A stretch of 64,000 nt of DNA from Pseudanabaena yagii GIHE-NHR1 (GCF_012863495.1 NZ_JAAVJL010000003.1:62001-126000); one strand, 5' to 3'; counted from the stretch's first letter, positions 50,084 through 59,672 are shown. Notes: generated by a model not told the origin, from the sequence alone. A program made the numbers and translations.

Positions 50084-51229
50084 ATGAATAGAAGAGATTT
50101 TCTCACCTTGATGTCTAGCACGGCGGCAATGGCGATCCTTGCTCCTAGTTGTACTAGTGCCGCCCAAAGTAGCGATCGCAAAACTCTTGTCGTTATTGAA
50201 CTGGCAGGGGGCAACGATGGCTTAAATACGATCGTTCCTTACAATGATCCTAATTACCGCAAATTGCGTCCCACTATTGCGATCAAGGATGGGATTCCTA
50301 TTTCTAATCAGGCAGCATTCCATCCCGCTCTCAAAGACTTAAAACCTGTTTTCGATAAAGGACGAATGGCGATCGTTCAGAATGTCAGCTATCCTAATCC
50401 TAATCTATCCCATTTCCGTTCTAAGGAAATTTGGCAAAGCGCCCATCCTCAAGGTGCATCGGATACAGGCTGGTTAGCGAGATATCTCAGCGATGTGCAA
50501 GCGAAAACCGCAGATGCCATCTTTCTTGGTGAAGAATATCCTCTAGCGCTCACAGGTGATGGCGATCGCTATTTGCAACTGTCTCCTCGCCTAGCCGTGC
50601 AGCAACGGGGCAAACTTGGCGAAGCAATGCGTGTGATTTATAACAATCCTCAAGGTTCAGAATTGGCAGAGCAAGTCCGTCGCTCCGTACTAGAGAGCGA
50701 AGCTGCTATAAAAAAACTGACTAAAGATATTGATAAACGGGTTGACGATCATAGCTATCCCAAAACAGCGATCGGTAGACAATTTGCACTGCTTGCTCGT
50801 GTTTTAGAGTCACAGCCCAAGGTGGTCTATCTCACCATCGGCGGATGGGATACACATACTGGACAGGTGCGCCGTCATCAACAGTTACTAAGTGACCTTG
50901 GCTCTGGACTCGCTGCCCTCGATCGCGATATTCAAGCGCATAATATGCAGAAAAATGTCTTAGTTATGGTGCAAAGTGAGTTTGGTCGTCGTCCTGCGGA
51001 AAATGGCAATGGTGGAACCGATCACGGCACGGCTGCCCCTGTGATGTTGTTGGGCAATGTTCGCGGTGGTCTCTATGGTGGTAGTCCTGCATTAGATAGT
51101 CTGGTGCAGGGGAATTTACCAATGCAAGTAGATTTCCGTAGTATTTACGCTGAGATTCTCAACCGTTGGGAAGGATTTAGCGCAGCGACTATTTTGGATC
51201 AAGATTTTGCAAAAATCGGTTTTTTATAA
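50084..51229 (+). CDS. DUF1501 family protein with Tat signal
   Basis: A 381-residue protein of the sulfatase-like DUF1501 family. The N-terminus MNRRDFLTLMSSTAAMAILA is a twin-arginine signal (RRDFL), and a Cys in the ILAPSCTSA region might be lipidated. The mature part has VVIELAGGNDGLNTIVPYND, NPNLSHFRSKEIWQSAHP, YLTIGGWDTHTGQVRRHQ and GGTDHGTAAPVMLLG, the metal-site pattern of alkaline-phosphatase-like proteins. It pairs with the DUF1800 gene. It should be exported folded to the periplasm. Biochemical function is not established. Its last 6 bp overlap the convergent 51224 gene. Confidence 0.9.
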   Translation: MNRRDFLTLMSSTAAMAILAPSCTSAAQSSDRKTLVVIELAGGNDGLNTIVPYNDPNYRKLRPTIAIKDGIPISNQAAFHPALKDLKPVFDKGRMAIVQNVSYPNPNLSHFRSKEIWQSAHPQGASDTGWLARYLSDVQAKTADAIFLGEEYPLALTGDGDRYLQLSPRLAVQQRGKLGEAMRVIYNNPQGSELAEQVRRSVLESEAAIKKLTKDIDKRVDDHSYPKTAIGRQFALLARVLESQPKVVYLTIGGWDTHTGQVRRHQQLLSDLGSGLAALDRDIQAHNMQKNVLVMVQSEFGRRPAENGNGGTDHGTAAPVMLLGNVRGGLYGGSPALDSLVQGNLPMQVDFRSIYAEILNRWEGFSAATILDQDFAKIGFL

Positions 51230-51760
51230 TAATAGAAAGTTCTTGATCATTTTAGCCGTTTCTCGATGCCACTCTTCATTACCAGTGTACGATAGATCTA
51301 GAAGAATAGATGTTCCGTTATTCAGCAAAACCACTACTTGATAAGCATCTGGCTCACCTTTTTGTTTAAAAATATCGACAGTCACATCATAAATTTCTGA
51401 TAGGAGATATTGTCTTTTGTCTAGATTTCTTGAAAAAAACCAATACTTCTCAACATTAAGTTGATTTTTCTCTAAATCAAAAACCACCCTTCTTGTCGAA
51501 ATCTGGAGGAATAAAAAAAGCCCTAAAGCAATCATCAAAATTCCAATCAAACTGCCACCAATATATTGCAGCATATTCGTAGAGTGAAAACTCATGAGAA
51601 TCTTATAACAAACCTTATCCCTCAAACACTCTATCAAGTTTGGAAATAGCAAAAGCAATAAAATAAGACCTCCTATAGTTACCACAAAACCAGCGAAAGG
51701 AACCCCACATGAATTTGATTTGCAAATTAATTTTTGCTCAGATTCTTGGATTAGTTTCAT
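51224..51760 (-). CDS. Hypothetical membrane protein
   Basis: A 178-residue protein with two hydrophobic spans (FAGFVVTIGGLILLLLLFP near 22-40 and IGGSLIGILMIALGLFLFLQ near 67-86), followed by a soluble, PH-like beta-domain: RRVVFDLEKNQLNVEKYWFF, LLSEIYDVTVDIF and VVLLNNGTSILLDLSYTGNE. I do not recognise a named family. The layout resembles other small two-span proteins in which a DUF304/PH-like domain faces the cytoplasm. It ends within the last codons of the DUF1501 gene, tail to tail. Function unknown. Confidence 0.7.
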   Translation of the reverse strand: MKLIQESEQKLICKSNSCGVPFAGFVVTIGGLILLLLLFPNLIECLRDKVCYKILMSFHSTNMLQYIGGSLIGILMIALGLFLFLQISTRRVVFDLEKNQLNVEKYWFFSRNLDKRQYLLSEIYDVTVDIFKQKGEPDAYQVVVLLNNGTSILLDLSYTGNEEWHRETAKMIKNFLLL

Positions 51761-51878
51761 AAATTTGATGTTACATGGAAAGATTTAGCTATAGCCAGCC
51801 AGTAAGTTAGGATACGGCAAGAGCAAGAACGGAGCCGATCACAAGGACATTATGGAGATTAACTGAATTGCGTAAGAG

Positions 51879-52760
51879 TTAACGCAGAAAACCCAAAGCT
51901 GCGCCGATTATTAAAAATATACCCATAATTAGTCGATACCAAACAAAGATCCAAGTGCTTTGCTTTTCTAAATAGCGTAATAGCCCAAAAATAGCCAGAA
52001 ATGCGGAAATACTAGCTGAGAGTAACCCTGTACCAAGAATTAACCAACCATTGAGGTCTAATCCTGCCTTGCTTAAGGAATGTAATTCCACGGCTCCTCC
52101 GAGAATAATTGCGGGTAATCCCAATAGAAAAGAGAATCTCGCCGCAGTTTCGCGTTCCATATTCAGGAATAGCCCTGCGGTGAGAGTAGAGCCTGAGCGC
52201 GATACTCCAGGGATTAAGGCAAGCGTTTGGGCTATTCCCACTAGTAGTCCATCTAAAAGTGCCAGTCTTTTAAAATCTCTTTTTCTACTGCCCCGTAACT
52301 CCGCGATCGCCAATAATATAGACATCACAATAGAAGCAATACCAATTACCGTAAGACTACGTAGAGGAGAGTTAGGCGCATCTAGAGTCTTTTTGAGCAA
52401 TAGCCCCACGATCACAATTGGTATTGTTCCAATTAATAATCCTAAAGTTAAGCGTAGAGATTGAGATTGATAGTCTTGATGGGCGATCGCTTTAATCGAA
52501 CTACCGACTAAGCTTTTGATATCTTGCCAAAAGTAAGCTAAAACTGCACCTAAACTCGCAAGCTGCATCGCTGCGGAAAAGGCTGTACCAGGGTCTTGCC
52601 ATCCCAGTAGACTGGGGACAATTCGCAGGTGAGCTGTGCTACTAATTGGTAATAGTTCAGTGATTCCCTGCACAATTCCTAAGAAAATCACTTTCAGCCA
52701 GCCTAGCTCCACAAAACCAAGGTCGATAGTCTCAGAAGCAGCTATTGCAGTTAAAAACAT
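51879..52760 (-). CDS. uppP: Undecaprenyl-diphosphate phosphatase
   Basis: A 293-residue integral membrane protein (BacA/UppP), which removes a phosphate from undecaprenyl diphosphate to recycle the lipid carrier of peptidoglycan and other envelope polymers. Both catalytic motifs are present: GIVQGITELLPISSTAHL near residue 31, with the (E/Q)-rich site, and IPGVSRSGSTLTAGLFL near 185. There are about eight predicted spans. Length is at the upper end of normal because of a 20-residue N-terminal extension. It is a single gene with no coupled neighbour; a hairpin lies upstream at 52846. Confidence 0.95.
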   Translation of the reverse strand: MFLTAIAASETIDLGFVELGWLKVIFLGIVQGITELLPISSTAHLRIVPSLLGWQDPGTAFSAAMQLASLGAVLAYFWQDIKSLVGSSIKAIAHQDYQSQSLRLTLGLLIGTIPIVIVGLLLKKTLDAPNSPLRSLTVIGIASIVMSILLAIAELRGSRKRDFKRLALLDGLLVGIAQTLALIPGVSRSGSTLTAGLFLNMERETAARFSFLLGLPAIILGGAVELHSLSKAGLDLNGWLILGTGLLSASISAFLAIFGLLRYLEKQSTWIFVWYRLIMGIFLIIGAALGFLR

Positions 52761-52845
52761 AATCTTTGGTCAAGATAGACAGGTAACAATATTAGATTAG
52801 TTTGGCAAAAAGTTAGCTAACAGGAGTTCAGGATAATTTAAAATA

Positions 52846-52888
52846 GGCTTTGAGAGAGGGTTTGCATAGCAAACCCTCTCTCAAAGCC
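52846..52888. repeat. Perfect hairpin of the TTTGAGAGAGG type
   Basis: 20-bp arms (GGCTTTGAGAGAGGGTTTGC) around a three-base ATA loop. The second hairpin at 30430-30474 is a diverged relative (TTTGAGAGAGGATTTGC). Lies upstream of uppP in the plus-strand text. Confidence 0.8.
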
Positions 52889-52949
52889 TCAGAGCAAAAA
52901 AGCCCTGCCTTTTTCCAGTATTGACAATCGAAGGAAGCGTTGCAAATAA

Positions 52950-53090
52950 GTCACGCCCCAAATCGATCAAGCTGTTGATCTAGGCTATACAGAATTATTA
53001 AAAGCAGTTTTAGAAGTAACTTCTCATAAAGAAAGACTAACCATCGTTCAACGCATAAATATAGAGCCACCAAACTATTTCTTACGTTAA
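52950..53090 (+). pseudogene. Possible 3' remnant of an unidentified gene
   Basis: A 46-codon open stretch with no plausible start. Its product ends YTELLKAVLEVTSHKERLTI, then VQRINIEPPNYFLR and a stop. The composition looks coding and helical, but an in-frame TAA lies directly upstream. It may be the tail of a gene lost from this site. I cannot name a family. Confidence 0.3.
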
Positions 53091-53123
53091 TAGAATTATC
53101 CTATAACTGAAAAGCGAACAGAT

Positions 53124-53744
53124 CTAGACATTGACAAGCTGAGGTACTGATTGCAAAGGTTCTAAGAATATTCCCAAAATCTTATCAACCTCACTGATAT
53201 AGTATTCCACCACATCGATTTGAACTAGATTTTGTTCTAACTTAATAAATCGCCAGTTTGTACCACTAGTAACAGCGCCATAAATAATTGGAATTTCATT
53301 ATGATGCTGTTCATTAAATATTTGAGCCGCAACCATTGCTGCAACACATTGACCGACACCACCAAAAATATCTTCTCGCTTTGCCTCAATAATAATCACC
53401 ACAGGCGCTGTAATTTCCAACTGTTCCTCAGATCTGCTTAACAAAAAATCGCAAAATCCCGTCAAGCCGCGATCGCGATCAACCGTAAACTCTGAGCCAG
53501 AAAACAATGAAATTTTATAATTCAATTGGCGGCGTACTTCGCTCAATACCTGAGCAATGATAAATTCTGATCTTGCCTTTTCAGTACCAACCGCAATTGC
53601 AAAAGATAGATTTTCTTGAAGCAGCGTAGTCAGGATTTGGGAAGGTTGAACTTTAGATGTATTAGCAAAAAGGTTAGTTTTTTCATCAATGGTTAATTGA
53701 AAAGCTTCTTTGACTTTGCTAAACGTGAAGTCACTGTATGCCAT
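53124..53744 (-). CDS. PD-(D/E)XK nuclease-fold protein
   Basis: A 206-residue protein. After a helical N-terminus (FTFSKVKEAFQLTIDEKTNL) comes the restriction-endonuclease-like core: Asp99 in LTGFCDFLLS, Glu120 and Lys122 in VVIIIEAKRED, and Gln132 in GVGQCVAAMVAA. That D-ExK-Q order is typical of the PD-(D/E)XK fold as found in HsdR-like and other nucleases. Similar stand-alone proteins are frequent in cyanobacteria, with no assigned function. It has no helicase or methylase next to it. Its downstream side holds the gene remnant; the upstream side a 51-bp hairpin. Confidence 0.82.
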   Translation of the reverse strand: MAYSDFTFSKVKEAFQLTIDEKTNLFANTSKVQPSQILTTLLQENLSFAIAVGTEKARSEFIIAQVLSEVRRQLNYKISLFSGSEFTVDRDRGLTGFCDFLLSRSEEQLEITAPVVIIIEAKREDIFGGVGQCVAAMVAAQIFNEQHHNEIPIIYGAVTSGTNWRFIKLEQNLVQIDVVEYYISEVDKILGIFLEPLQSVPQLVNV

Positions 53745-53822
53745 AAAAATCTACATTTTCGTGATGCTCTTATTTTACTTGTTTTGGATCGCCTATACTG
53801 CCTGTTGAGGCTTAAAGTAGTA

Positions 53823-53873
53823 CAGAGAAATTTTTGAAGGTGTGGCAAAGCCGCACCTTCAAAAATTTCTCTG
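53823..53873. repeat. 51-bp hairpin repeat, copy 4 (diverged arms)
   Basis: The outer arms CAGAGAAATTTTTGAA and the left flank TGTTGAGGCTTAAAGTAGTA match copy 3 exactly. The inner arms read GGTGTGGC / GCCGCACC instead of AGCGCGGC / GCCGCGCT, and the loop is AAA. Base changes on both arms keep most pairs. Lies in the 290-bp gap between two divergent genes. Confidence 0.85.
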
Positions 53874-54034
53874 GGCTTAAAGTCATTACAAAGCGTTGTA
53901 ATTAAGCACTGTAACAAAGCACAAATAGCTAGGACGCTTTCGGGGTTATTTTGACGAATAGACGAATAACTGTGCAGATGAAAGCGTAATCACGCTAAAT
54001 GTAGAATAGGTTTAGCTCATATAGTCATGAAACC

Positions 54035-56602
54035 ATGCCCGTACCCGTAGAACAGTTACTAACCCCTGAAATCCTGAAACCTGCCCGTTATTTGGGTAAC
54101 GAGTTTGGTGCAGTGCATAAGCCTTGGGATCAGGCGATCGTGCGTTGGTCGCTCACCTATCCTGAAATTTATGAGGTGGGCGCATCAAACTTGGGACATA
54201 TCATCCTTTACAGCATTATTAACTCTAAAGATGGGCAGCTATGCGATCGCGCCTATCTTCCTGCCCCCGATCTATCGGCAAAGCTCCGCGAAACTCAGAC
54301 TGCGTTGTTTGCCGTTGAGTCCAAGCGATCGCTGCGGGAATTTGACATTTTAGGCTTTAGCCTTAGCTATGAGCTAGGCGCAACCAATGTATTGGAAATG
54401 TTTGACCTTGCTCAAATTCCGATGACATGGCGAGAGCGTAGTGAGTTAAGTATTGAGGAATGTCCATTAATCTTTGCAGGCGGACAAACCGCTACTTCTA
54501 ATCCTGAACCATATGCCGATTTCTTTGATTTCTTTGCCCTCGGTGATGGCGAAGAATTATTACCAGAAATTGGGGAAGTCGTGAAAGCGGCGAAGCTAGC
54601 GGGCAAAACTCGCCGTGAGACTTTGCTAGATCTTGCCAATGAGATTGATGGAGTTTATGTTCCCGAATTCTATGATCTGGATGAAAGAACGGGAGCGATT
54701 AAACCTAATCGCAGAGATGTTTCGCCACGCATTCTGCGCCGTGTCGCCACCCCAAGCCCTGAGCATAGCATCGGCTTAGTTCCCTTAATTGAGACTGTCC
54801 ATGATCGCCTTGTGATCGAAATTAGAAGAGGCTGTACTCGCGGTTGTCGCTTTTGCCAACCGGGGATGCTTACCCGCCCAGCCCGTGATGTCGATCCTGA
54901 GAAGGTGGTCGATACGATTGAGAGAGCGATTCGGGAAACGGGCTATAACGAATTTTCGTTGCTTTCCCTCTCTTGTTCCGATTATTTGGCTTTGCCATCA
55001 GTGGGAGTGCAGATTAAGAATCGCTTCAAAGATGAACATGTTACTTTATCGCTTCCTAGTCAAAGGGTCGATCGCTTTGATGAAAATATCGCCCATATGC
55101 TCCGTAGTGGTGATGGTCGTCAGCAGAGGCTAACCTTTGCGCCAGAGGCAGGCACACAGCGCCTAAGGGATGTAATTAATAAGGGCTTAACTGATGAAGA
55201 ATTACTACAGGGCATTAAAACTGCCTATGTCGAAGGTTGGGATAAGGTCAAGCTCTATTTCATGATTGGATTGCCGACAGAAACCGATGAGGATGTAATT
55301 GGCATCGTCAATACAGTGGAGTGGCTACAACAGGAATGTTCGCAAAAGGGAAGAAAGAAAATCTCCTTTAATTTGACTATTTCTAACTTCACACCTAAGC
55401 CCCATACACCTTTCCAATGGCACACCGTTTCTAGTGGTGAATTTGTGCGGAAACAGCAGCTACTTCGCAAAGAATTCCGTCGCTTGAGTGGCGTGAAGGT
55501 TAATTACACCGAAGTTCGCATTAGTGCGATGGAGGATTTTGTCGGACGAGGCGATCGCCGTTTAGGTAAAGTTCTCTATCGCGCATGGCAACTGGGCGCA
55601 GGCATGGACTCATGGTTTGAGAATAGTGATAAAGCTTTTGGCGCATGGACACAGGCGATCGCTGAGGCGGATCTGGTTTGGGATGCGCCATCGTTAAAAA
55701 TTCCCGATCCCTTGCCTTGGGATCATATTGATACGGGCATTGACAAGCAATGGCTGATCGAAGATTGGGAAAGAGCGATCGCTGCTAAGGTAATTCCCGA
55801 TTGTTCCTTCGGTGGTTGCTCGGAGTGCGGTGTCTGTGGTCCTGAATTTGGTCATAACGAGGTGATCCCCCCCCCCGAAGTTCCGCCAATTTCTTTAGAG
55901 AAGCCCAAAGTTCCGCCAAGAGTGCAACGCATTCGCCTTAAGTTTGGCAAATTGGGCGATATGAGTTTGATTTCCCATTTAGATTTACAACGCTTCTTCC
56001 AGCGTGCGGCACGTCGTGCGGCTCTGCCCATTGCTCATACCGAAGGCTTTAATCCATTACCACGGATTTCCATTGCTAAGGCTCTGCCTCTAGGTCAAAC
56101 CAGTAGTGCCGAGTTTGTTGATTTTGAACTGACGCAAGTAATTCCTATTGAGGAATTTCAAGAACGCTTCAAGTCAGAACTAGACAATGATTTACCAATC
56201 TATGCCATTGAAGAAATTCCCGTGCATTCTCCTTCCCTAGACTCGATTCTAGAAGTTGCAGAATATACGCTCACCTGTGCCTTTATTACTCCTAAAGAAC
56301 GCAATGCTGCGGATATTATGGATTTACTCGAAGGTGCAAGTTATTGTGTACTAGCGGCTACTTCTATTCAAATGCCAAAGGTATCGAAATCGGGACGTAA
56401 TCAAATGCTGGAATTACGCGATCGCATTTTCACAATTAATGTCATCAACCCAGATCCCAATCTGCCCACAATTCACTTCATGGGAAGCTGTAAGCCCGAT
56501 AGCAATCTCAAGCCTGAGTATGTGGTCTATATGATGAATAAATATCTCCCTGAAGATGACGAGATTAAATTAGTCAAAGTCCATCGTGAATCAATGCGTT
56601 AA
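54035..56602 (+). CDS. B12-binding radical SAM protein (TIGR03960 family)
   Basis: An 855-residue protein. It has an N-terminal B12-binding-like region (about 35-200), the radical SAM core with the cluster motif RGCTRGCRFCQPGML near 265 (CxxxCxxC), and a C-terminal DUF2344/TIGR03936 domain (about 630-850, RIRLKFGKLGDMSLISHLDL). A Cys-rich SFGGCSECGVCGPEF near 590 may bind another cluster. The function is unproven; in some bacteria the DUF2344 part is a separate gene near rne/rng. A run of ten C (55867-55876) lies in the Pro codons of NEVIPPPEVPP between the domains, and any slip there would shift the frame. Confidence 0.9.
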   Translation: MPVPVEQLLTPEILKPARYLGNEFGAVHKPWDQAIVRWSLTYPEIYEVGASNLGHIILYSIINSKDGQLCDRAYLPAPDLSAKLRETQTALFAVESKRSLREFDILGFSLSYELGATNVLEMFDLAQIPMTWRERSELSIEECPLIFAGGQTATSNPEPYADFFDFFALGDGEELLPEIGEVVKAAKLAGKTRRETLLDLANEIDGVYVPEFYDLDERTGAIKPNRRDVSPRILRRVATPSPEHSIGLVPLIETVHDRLVIEIRRGCTRGCRFCQPGMLTRPARDVDPEKVVDTIERAIRETGYNEFSLLSLSCSDYLALPSVGVQIKNRFKDEHVTLSLPSQRVDRFDENIAHMLRSGDGRQQRLTFAPEAGTQRLRDVINKGLTDEELLQGIKTAYVEGWDKVKLYFMIGLPTETDEDVIGIVNTVEWLQQECSQKGRKKISFNLTISNFTPKPHTPFQWHTVSSGEFVRKQQLLRKEFRRLSGVKVNYTEVRISAMEDFVGRGDRRLGKVLYRAWQLGAGMDSWFENSDKAFGAWTQAIAEADLVWDAPSLKIPDPLPWDHIDTGIDKQWLIEDWERAIAAKVIPDCSFGGCSECGVCGPEFGHNEVIPPPEVPPISLEKPKVPPRVQRIRLKFGKLGDMSLISHLDLQRFFQRAARRAALPIAHTEGFNPLPRISIAKALPLGQTSSAEFVDFELTQVIPIEEFQERFKSELDNDLPIYAIEEIPVHSPSLDSILEVAEYTLTCAFITPKERNAADIMDLLEGASYCVLAATSIQMPKVSKSGRNQMLELRDRIFTINVINPDPNLPTIHFMGSCKPDSNLKPEYVVYMMNKYLPEDDEIKLVKVHRESMR

Positions 56603-56616
56603 GGTTTTGTGTAGTC

Positions 56617-56667
56617 CAGATAAACTTTCAAAAAGATAGCTAAACAATCTTTTTGAAAGTTTATCTG
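56617..56667 (+). terminator. Terminator after the radical SAM gene
   Basis: Perfect 21-bp stem (CAGATAAACTTTCAAAAAGA onward) with a nine-base loop. It starts 15 bp after the stop codon. The flanking GTAGTC and CTGAGTTT resemble the flanks of the 51-bp hairpin repeat. Confidence 0.8.
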
Positions 56668-56707
56668 AGTTTTAAGAAAGCGCAAGTTGATAACATTTCT
56701 AAAAAAT

Positions 56708-57787
56708 ATGACTCATCTATTTACTCCATTACAACAACGCGGCATAACTTTTCGTAATCGGATTGGAGTTTCGCCGATGTGTCAATATTCCAGTACCGAT
56801 GGATGTGCCAGTGACTGGCACATTACCCATCTAGTTAGTCGCGCGATCGGTGGTGCAGGGCTAGTATTTACCGAAGCTGCCGCAGTAGAACCTGAAGGTC
56901 GGATTTCACCCAAAGATTTAGGTATTTGGTCGGATCAACATATTGAAACACTTACCAAAATCACTCAGCAAATCCATCAAGCAGGTGCGATCGCAGGAAT
57001 TCAACTTGCCCATGCAGGACGTAAAGCAAGTTGTGCTGTGCCTTGGGAAGGAGGTAAGCCAATTGATGAGAGTCAAGGAGGTTGGCGACCTGTGTTTGCC
57101 CCTAGTGCGATCGCTTTTAATCATGCTAATAGCCCAGAGCCTCAAGCTTTAGATTTAGCGGGGATTGAGCGAGTCAAAGCCGCCTTTATCAATGGTGCAA
57201 AACGTTCCGTCGAAGCAGGATTTCAAGTTATCGAAATTCATGCGGCACATGGCTATTTGCTCCATGAGTTTCTCTCACCCTTGAGCAATCACCGTGAAGA
57301 TGACTATGGAGGTAATTTTGAGAACCGTATCCGTTTATTAGTCGAAATTGCCGTTGGTATTCGTGCTGTCGTTCCTGATCGCTATCCGATCTGGGTGAGA
57401 ATTTCGGCAAGTGATTGGACTGAAAATAGTTGGGATATTGAGCAGAGTATAGAACTTGCCCATAAACTGAAAGCATTAGGTATTGATGCGATCGATGCGT
57501 CTTCAGGAGGCATTCTCAATGGACTTGGTGCAAATATTCCCCTCGGTGCAGGCTATCAAACTGCTTTTAGCGATCACATCCGTCGGGAAACAGGTATTAA
57601 TACTGCCACTGTGGGTTTAATTACGGTTCCCGAACAAGCCGATCATATTGTGCGTACAGGTCAAGCTGATTTTGTGTTGATAGGTCGAGAATTTTTGAGA
57701 GATCCTTACTGGGCTGCCAGAGCTGCCAAACAATTAGGAATCAAGGACTTCGACTATCCTGTGCAATACCAACGAGCTTGGTTGTAG
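56708..57787 (+). CDS. Old yellow enzyme family NADH:flavin oxidoreductase (YqjM-like)
   Basis: A 359-residue FMN-dependent ene-reductase of the YqjM class, from the ATG at 56708 (MTHLFTPLQQRGITFRNRIG). Motifs: SPMCQYSSTDG with the Cys that tunes FMN in this class, GIQLAHAGRKAS, EIHAAHGYLLHEFLSP with the substrate-binding His pair, and FVLIGREFLRDPYWA at the phosphate site. Such enzymes reduce activated C=C bonds with NAD(P)H and are linked to detoxification of electrophiles. The long frame starts at a TTG 7 codons upstream without better support. It is a single gene. Confidence 0.92.
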   Translation: MTHLFTPLQQRGITFRNRIGVSPMCQYSSTDGCASDWHITHLVSRAIGGAGLVFTEAAAVEPEGRISPKDLGIWSDQHIETLTKITQQIHQAGAIAGIQLAHAGRKASCAVPWEGGKPIDESQGGWRPVFAPSAIAFNHANSPEPQALDLAGIERVKAAFINGAKRSVEAGFQVIEIHAAHGYLLHEFLSPLSNHREDDYGGNFENRIRLLVEIAVGIRAVVPDRYPIWVRISASDWTENSWDIEQSIELAHKLKALGIDAIDASSGGILNGLGANIPLGAGYQTAFSDHIRRETGINTATVGLITVPEQADHIVRTGQADFVLIGREFLRDPYWAARAAKQLGIKDFDYPVQYQRAWL

Positions 57788-57838
57788 TATTGGCTGCGCT
57801 TTGCGCCGCATTTAATCAATTATTTTGACATTTCACCT

Positions 57839-59530
57839 TTAACTAACTGCAACTTGAAATGGCGCAACTCTCCAGAGTTGTTCTAATTTTGTGGCAGGCA
57901 TCGTCAAATAGAGAATATCTCCTGCACTGAGAGAAGCTTCTAGCAAATTCCATCCGTGAATTGTTTGACAGGCAGTTTCAATATAAAGCGGTACAAAATC
58001 CGCAGTCATTGAAGCTTCACATACAGGTTTGCCGCAGAAGGGATGATTGGGCGTAATCATCGTAGCGATCGCTACCCAGAGACTATCGGCGACAATGCCA
58101 TTACCGAGAATACGTCCACCTAAAGCGGAGGAAGCAAAAGCAGGAGCCGCAATTTCAGGAGGACTAAGTACTGCCTCAAAATCAAATACTTCCTGCGCCA
58201 TACCTGCATAATAGGGATCGTCATAGCGCACAACTACACGACAACGGGGAGCAATTCCTTTGGCATTGAGAGCAATTTCAAGGTTCGCTGTATCGTTGCT
58301 GGTGACAGCAAGTAAACTTTCGGCTTTATCTAGATTGGCAGCTTTGAGCGTAGCAGGCAGACTCGCATCACCATGAATGACAGGGATATTATGCGATCGC
58401 ACCGTATCTAAAAAACGATTATTAGGATCGCGTTCGATGATGAGAACTTCGTAACCATAGTTCACTAATTGCATGGCTGTCTGTACACCCACACTTCCCA
58501 AACCACAAATCACAATATGATTACGTTGTGGTACTCGTGCAGCATCCCAGAAGTTCCGTAACCGTGAGCCGAGAATAAAATCATTGAGAATCGCGTAGAA
58601 AATTCCAATTACTGCTGTACCAATCAGCATCATGATGATTGTAAAAACTTTGATGCTATCAGTAGCATGTTCTACTACCTGCTCATTGCCGCCTGCTCCC
58701 GTAATCATTCCCACGGAAAAATAGAGGGCATCAACAAAGGAAATCTTTAATTGCAAACTCGTATATACCAAGGTTGCAGAAAAAATTGTTAGCAAAAGAG
58801 CGATCGCTGTAAATAAAACTGCTTTTCCATGTTCATGAAAATGACGAAAGCCCATAAACAACTTTGAGATTTTTTGCAAGATCGGACGCGAGGCAGTTCT
58901 GACGCTGGGTTGTGTGCCTAGCAAGAGGCGATCGCCGATCTGCAATGTGCGCCCACTGAGTACAGCACTTACGAGATCAACTCTAGCCTCATCGTAGGGA
59001 AGGTAATAGATCAACATCCGCGTCCGATCTTCCCAAAACTCTGATAAGGGCTTGCCACACCAAGGATGACGCTCATCGATATATTCTTCGTGAATTGGCC
59101 AAATTTGGTTAAAGAGGCGCAACTGCCCGATCGCTTCGCTTCCCATAGCGCTAAAGGCAAATACGGGAGCTGCCAGAGCCGCAACGCTCATAGTGACATG
59201 ATTAGGCAGGGTTAAATCTAAGCGTGTACCCAAACTAGAGTTAAACAGACGATTGATAATTCTGACATGGGGATTAAGTACTCTCGCCTGCATCAAGATG
59301 CTGAGATTACGGGTTTCATCGGCTCCTGCCAAAATCAAGGTCTGAGCATCTCGAATTCCTGCGGCTAGCAAAGTCTCCGCCGCCGCCAAATCTCCAATGA
59401 CAATTTCTGCATCCGCTTGGTGAATAGGCTTGTCATGAATGCCAATCACAAAACAACCTTGCTGCTTGAGCAGGGTCAAAATCTTATAACCCGTTCGGTC
59501 TAGACCACAGACGATAATGCGGGGTTTCAT
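57839..59530 (-). CDS. Two-RCK-domain ion-channel-like protein with atypical filter
   Basis: A 563-residue protein. There is an N-terminal TrkA-N domain (RIIVCGLDRTGYKILTLLKQ), a TrkA-C-like part, two membrane helices (about 240-262 and 292-315) flanking a pore loop, then a second RCK domain (HIVICGLGSVGVQTAMQLVN) and a second TrkA-C-like end. The pore loop reads YFSVGMITGAGGNEQV where potassium channels have T-V-G-Y-G. This could change ion selectivity, as in CASTOR-like channels with non-canonical filters. RCK domains bind nucleotides or calcium and gate the pore. The neighbour 59673 gene is also a membrane protein on the same strand, 143 bp upstream. Confidence 0.82.
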   Translation of the reverse strand: MKPRIIVCGLDRTGYKILTLLKQQGCFVIGIHDKPIHQADAEIVIGDLAAAETLLAAGIRDAQTLILAGADETRNLSILMQARVLNPHVRIINRLFNSSLGTRLDLTLPNHVTMSVAALAAPVFAFSAMGSEAIGQLRLFNQIWPIHEEYIDERHPWCGKPLSEFWEDRTRMLIYYLPYDEARVDLVSAVLSGRTLQIGDRLLLGTQPSVRTASRPILQKISKLFMGFRHFHEHGKAVLFTAIALLLTIFSATLVYTSLQLKISFVDALYFSVGMITGAGGNEQVVEHATDSIKVFTIIMMLIGTAVIGIFYAILNDFILGSRLRNFWDAARVPQRNHIVICGLGSVGVQTAMQLVNYGYEVLIIERDPNNRFLDTVRSHNIPVIHGDASLPATLKAANLDKAESLLAVTSNDTANLEIALNAKGIAPRCRVVVRYDDPYYAGMAQEVFDFEAVLSPPEIAAPAFASSALGGRILGNGIVADSLWVAIATMITPNHPFCGKPVCEASMTADFVPLYIETACQTIHGWNLLEASLSAGDILYLTMPATKLEQLWRVAPFQVAVS

Positions 59531-59672
59531 TGCTTATACGCGATCGCGATCGCTACCCATAGGACTATCGCAACTATTGTGAGCTATAGATGACATTGCG
59601 ACTGTAGCTCACAACACGAATCTGAATTAATGACGGGGTATTGCATCGCGCCACCTTTATATTTAATTACAT

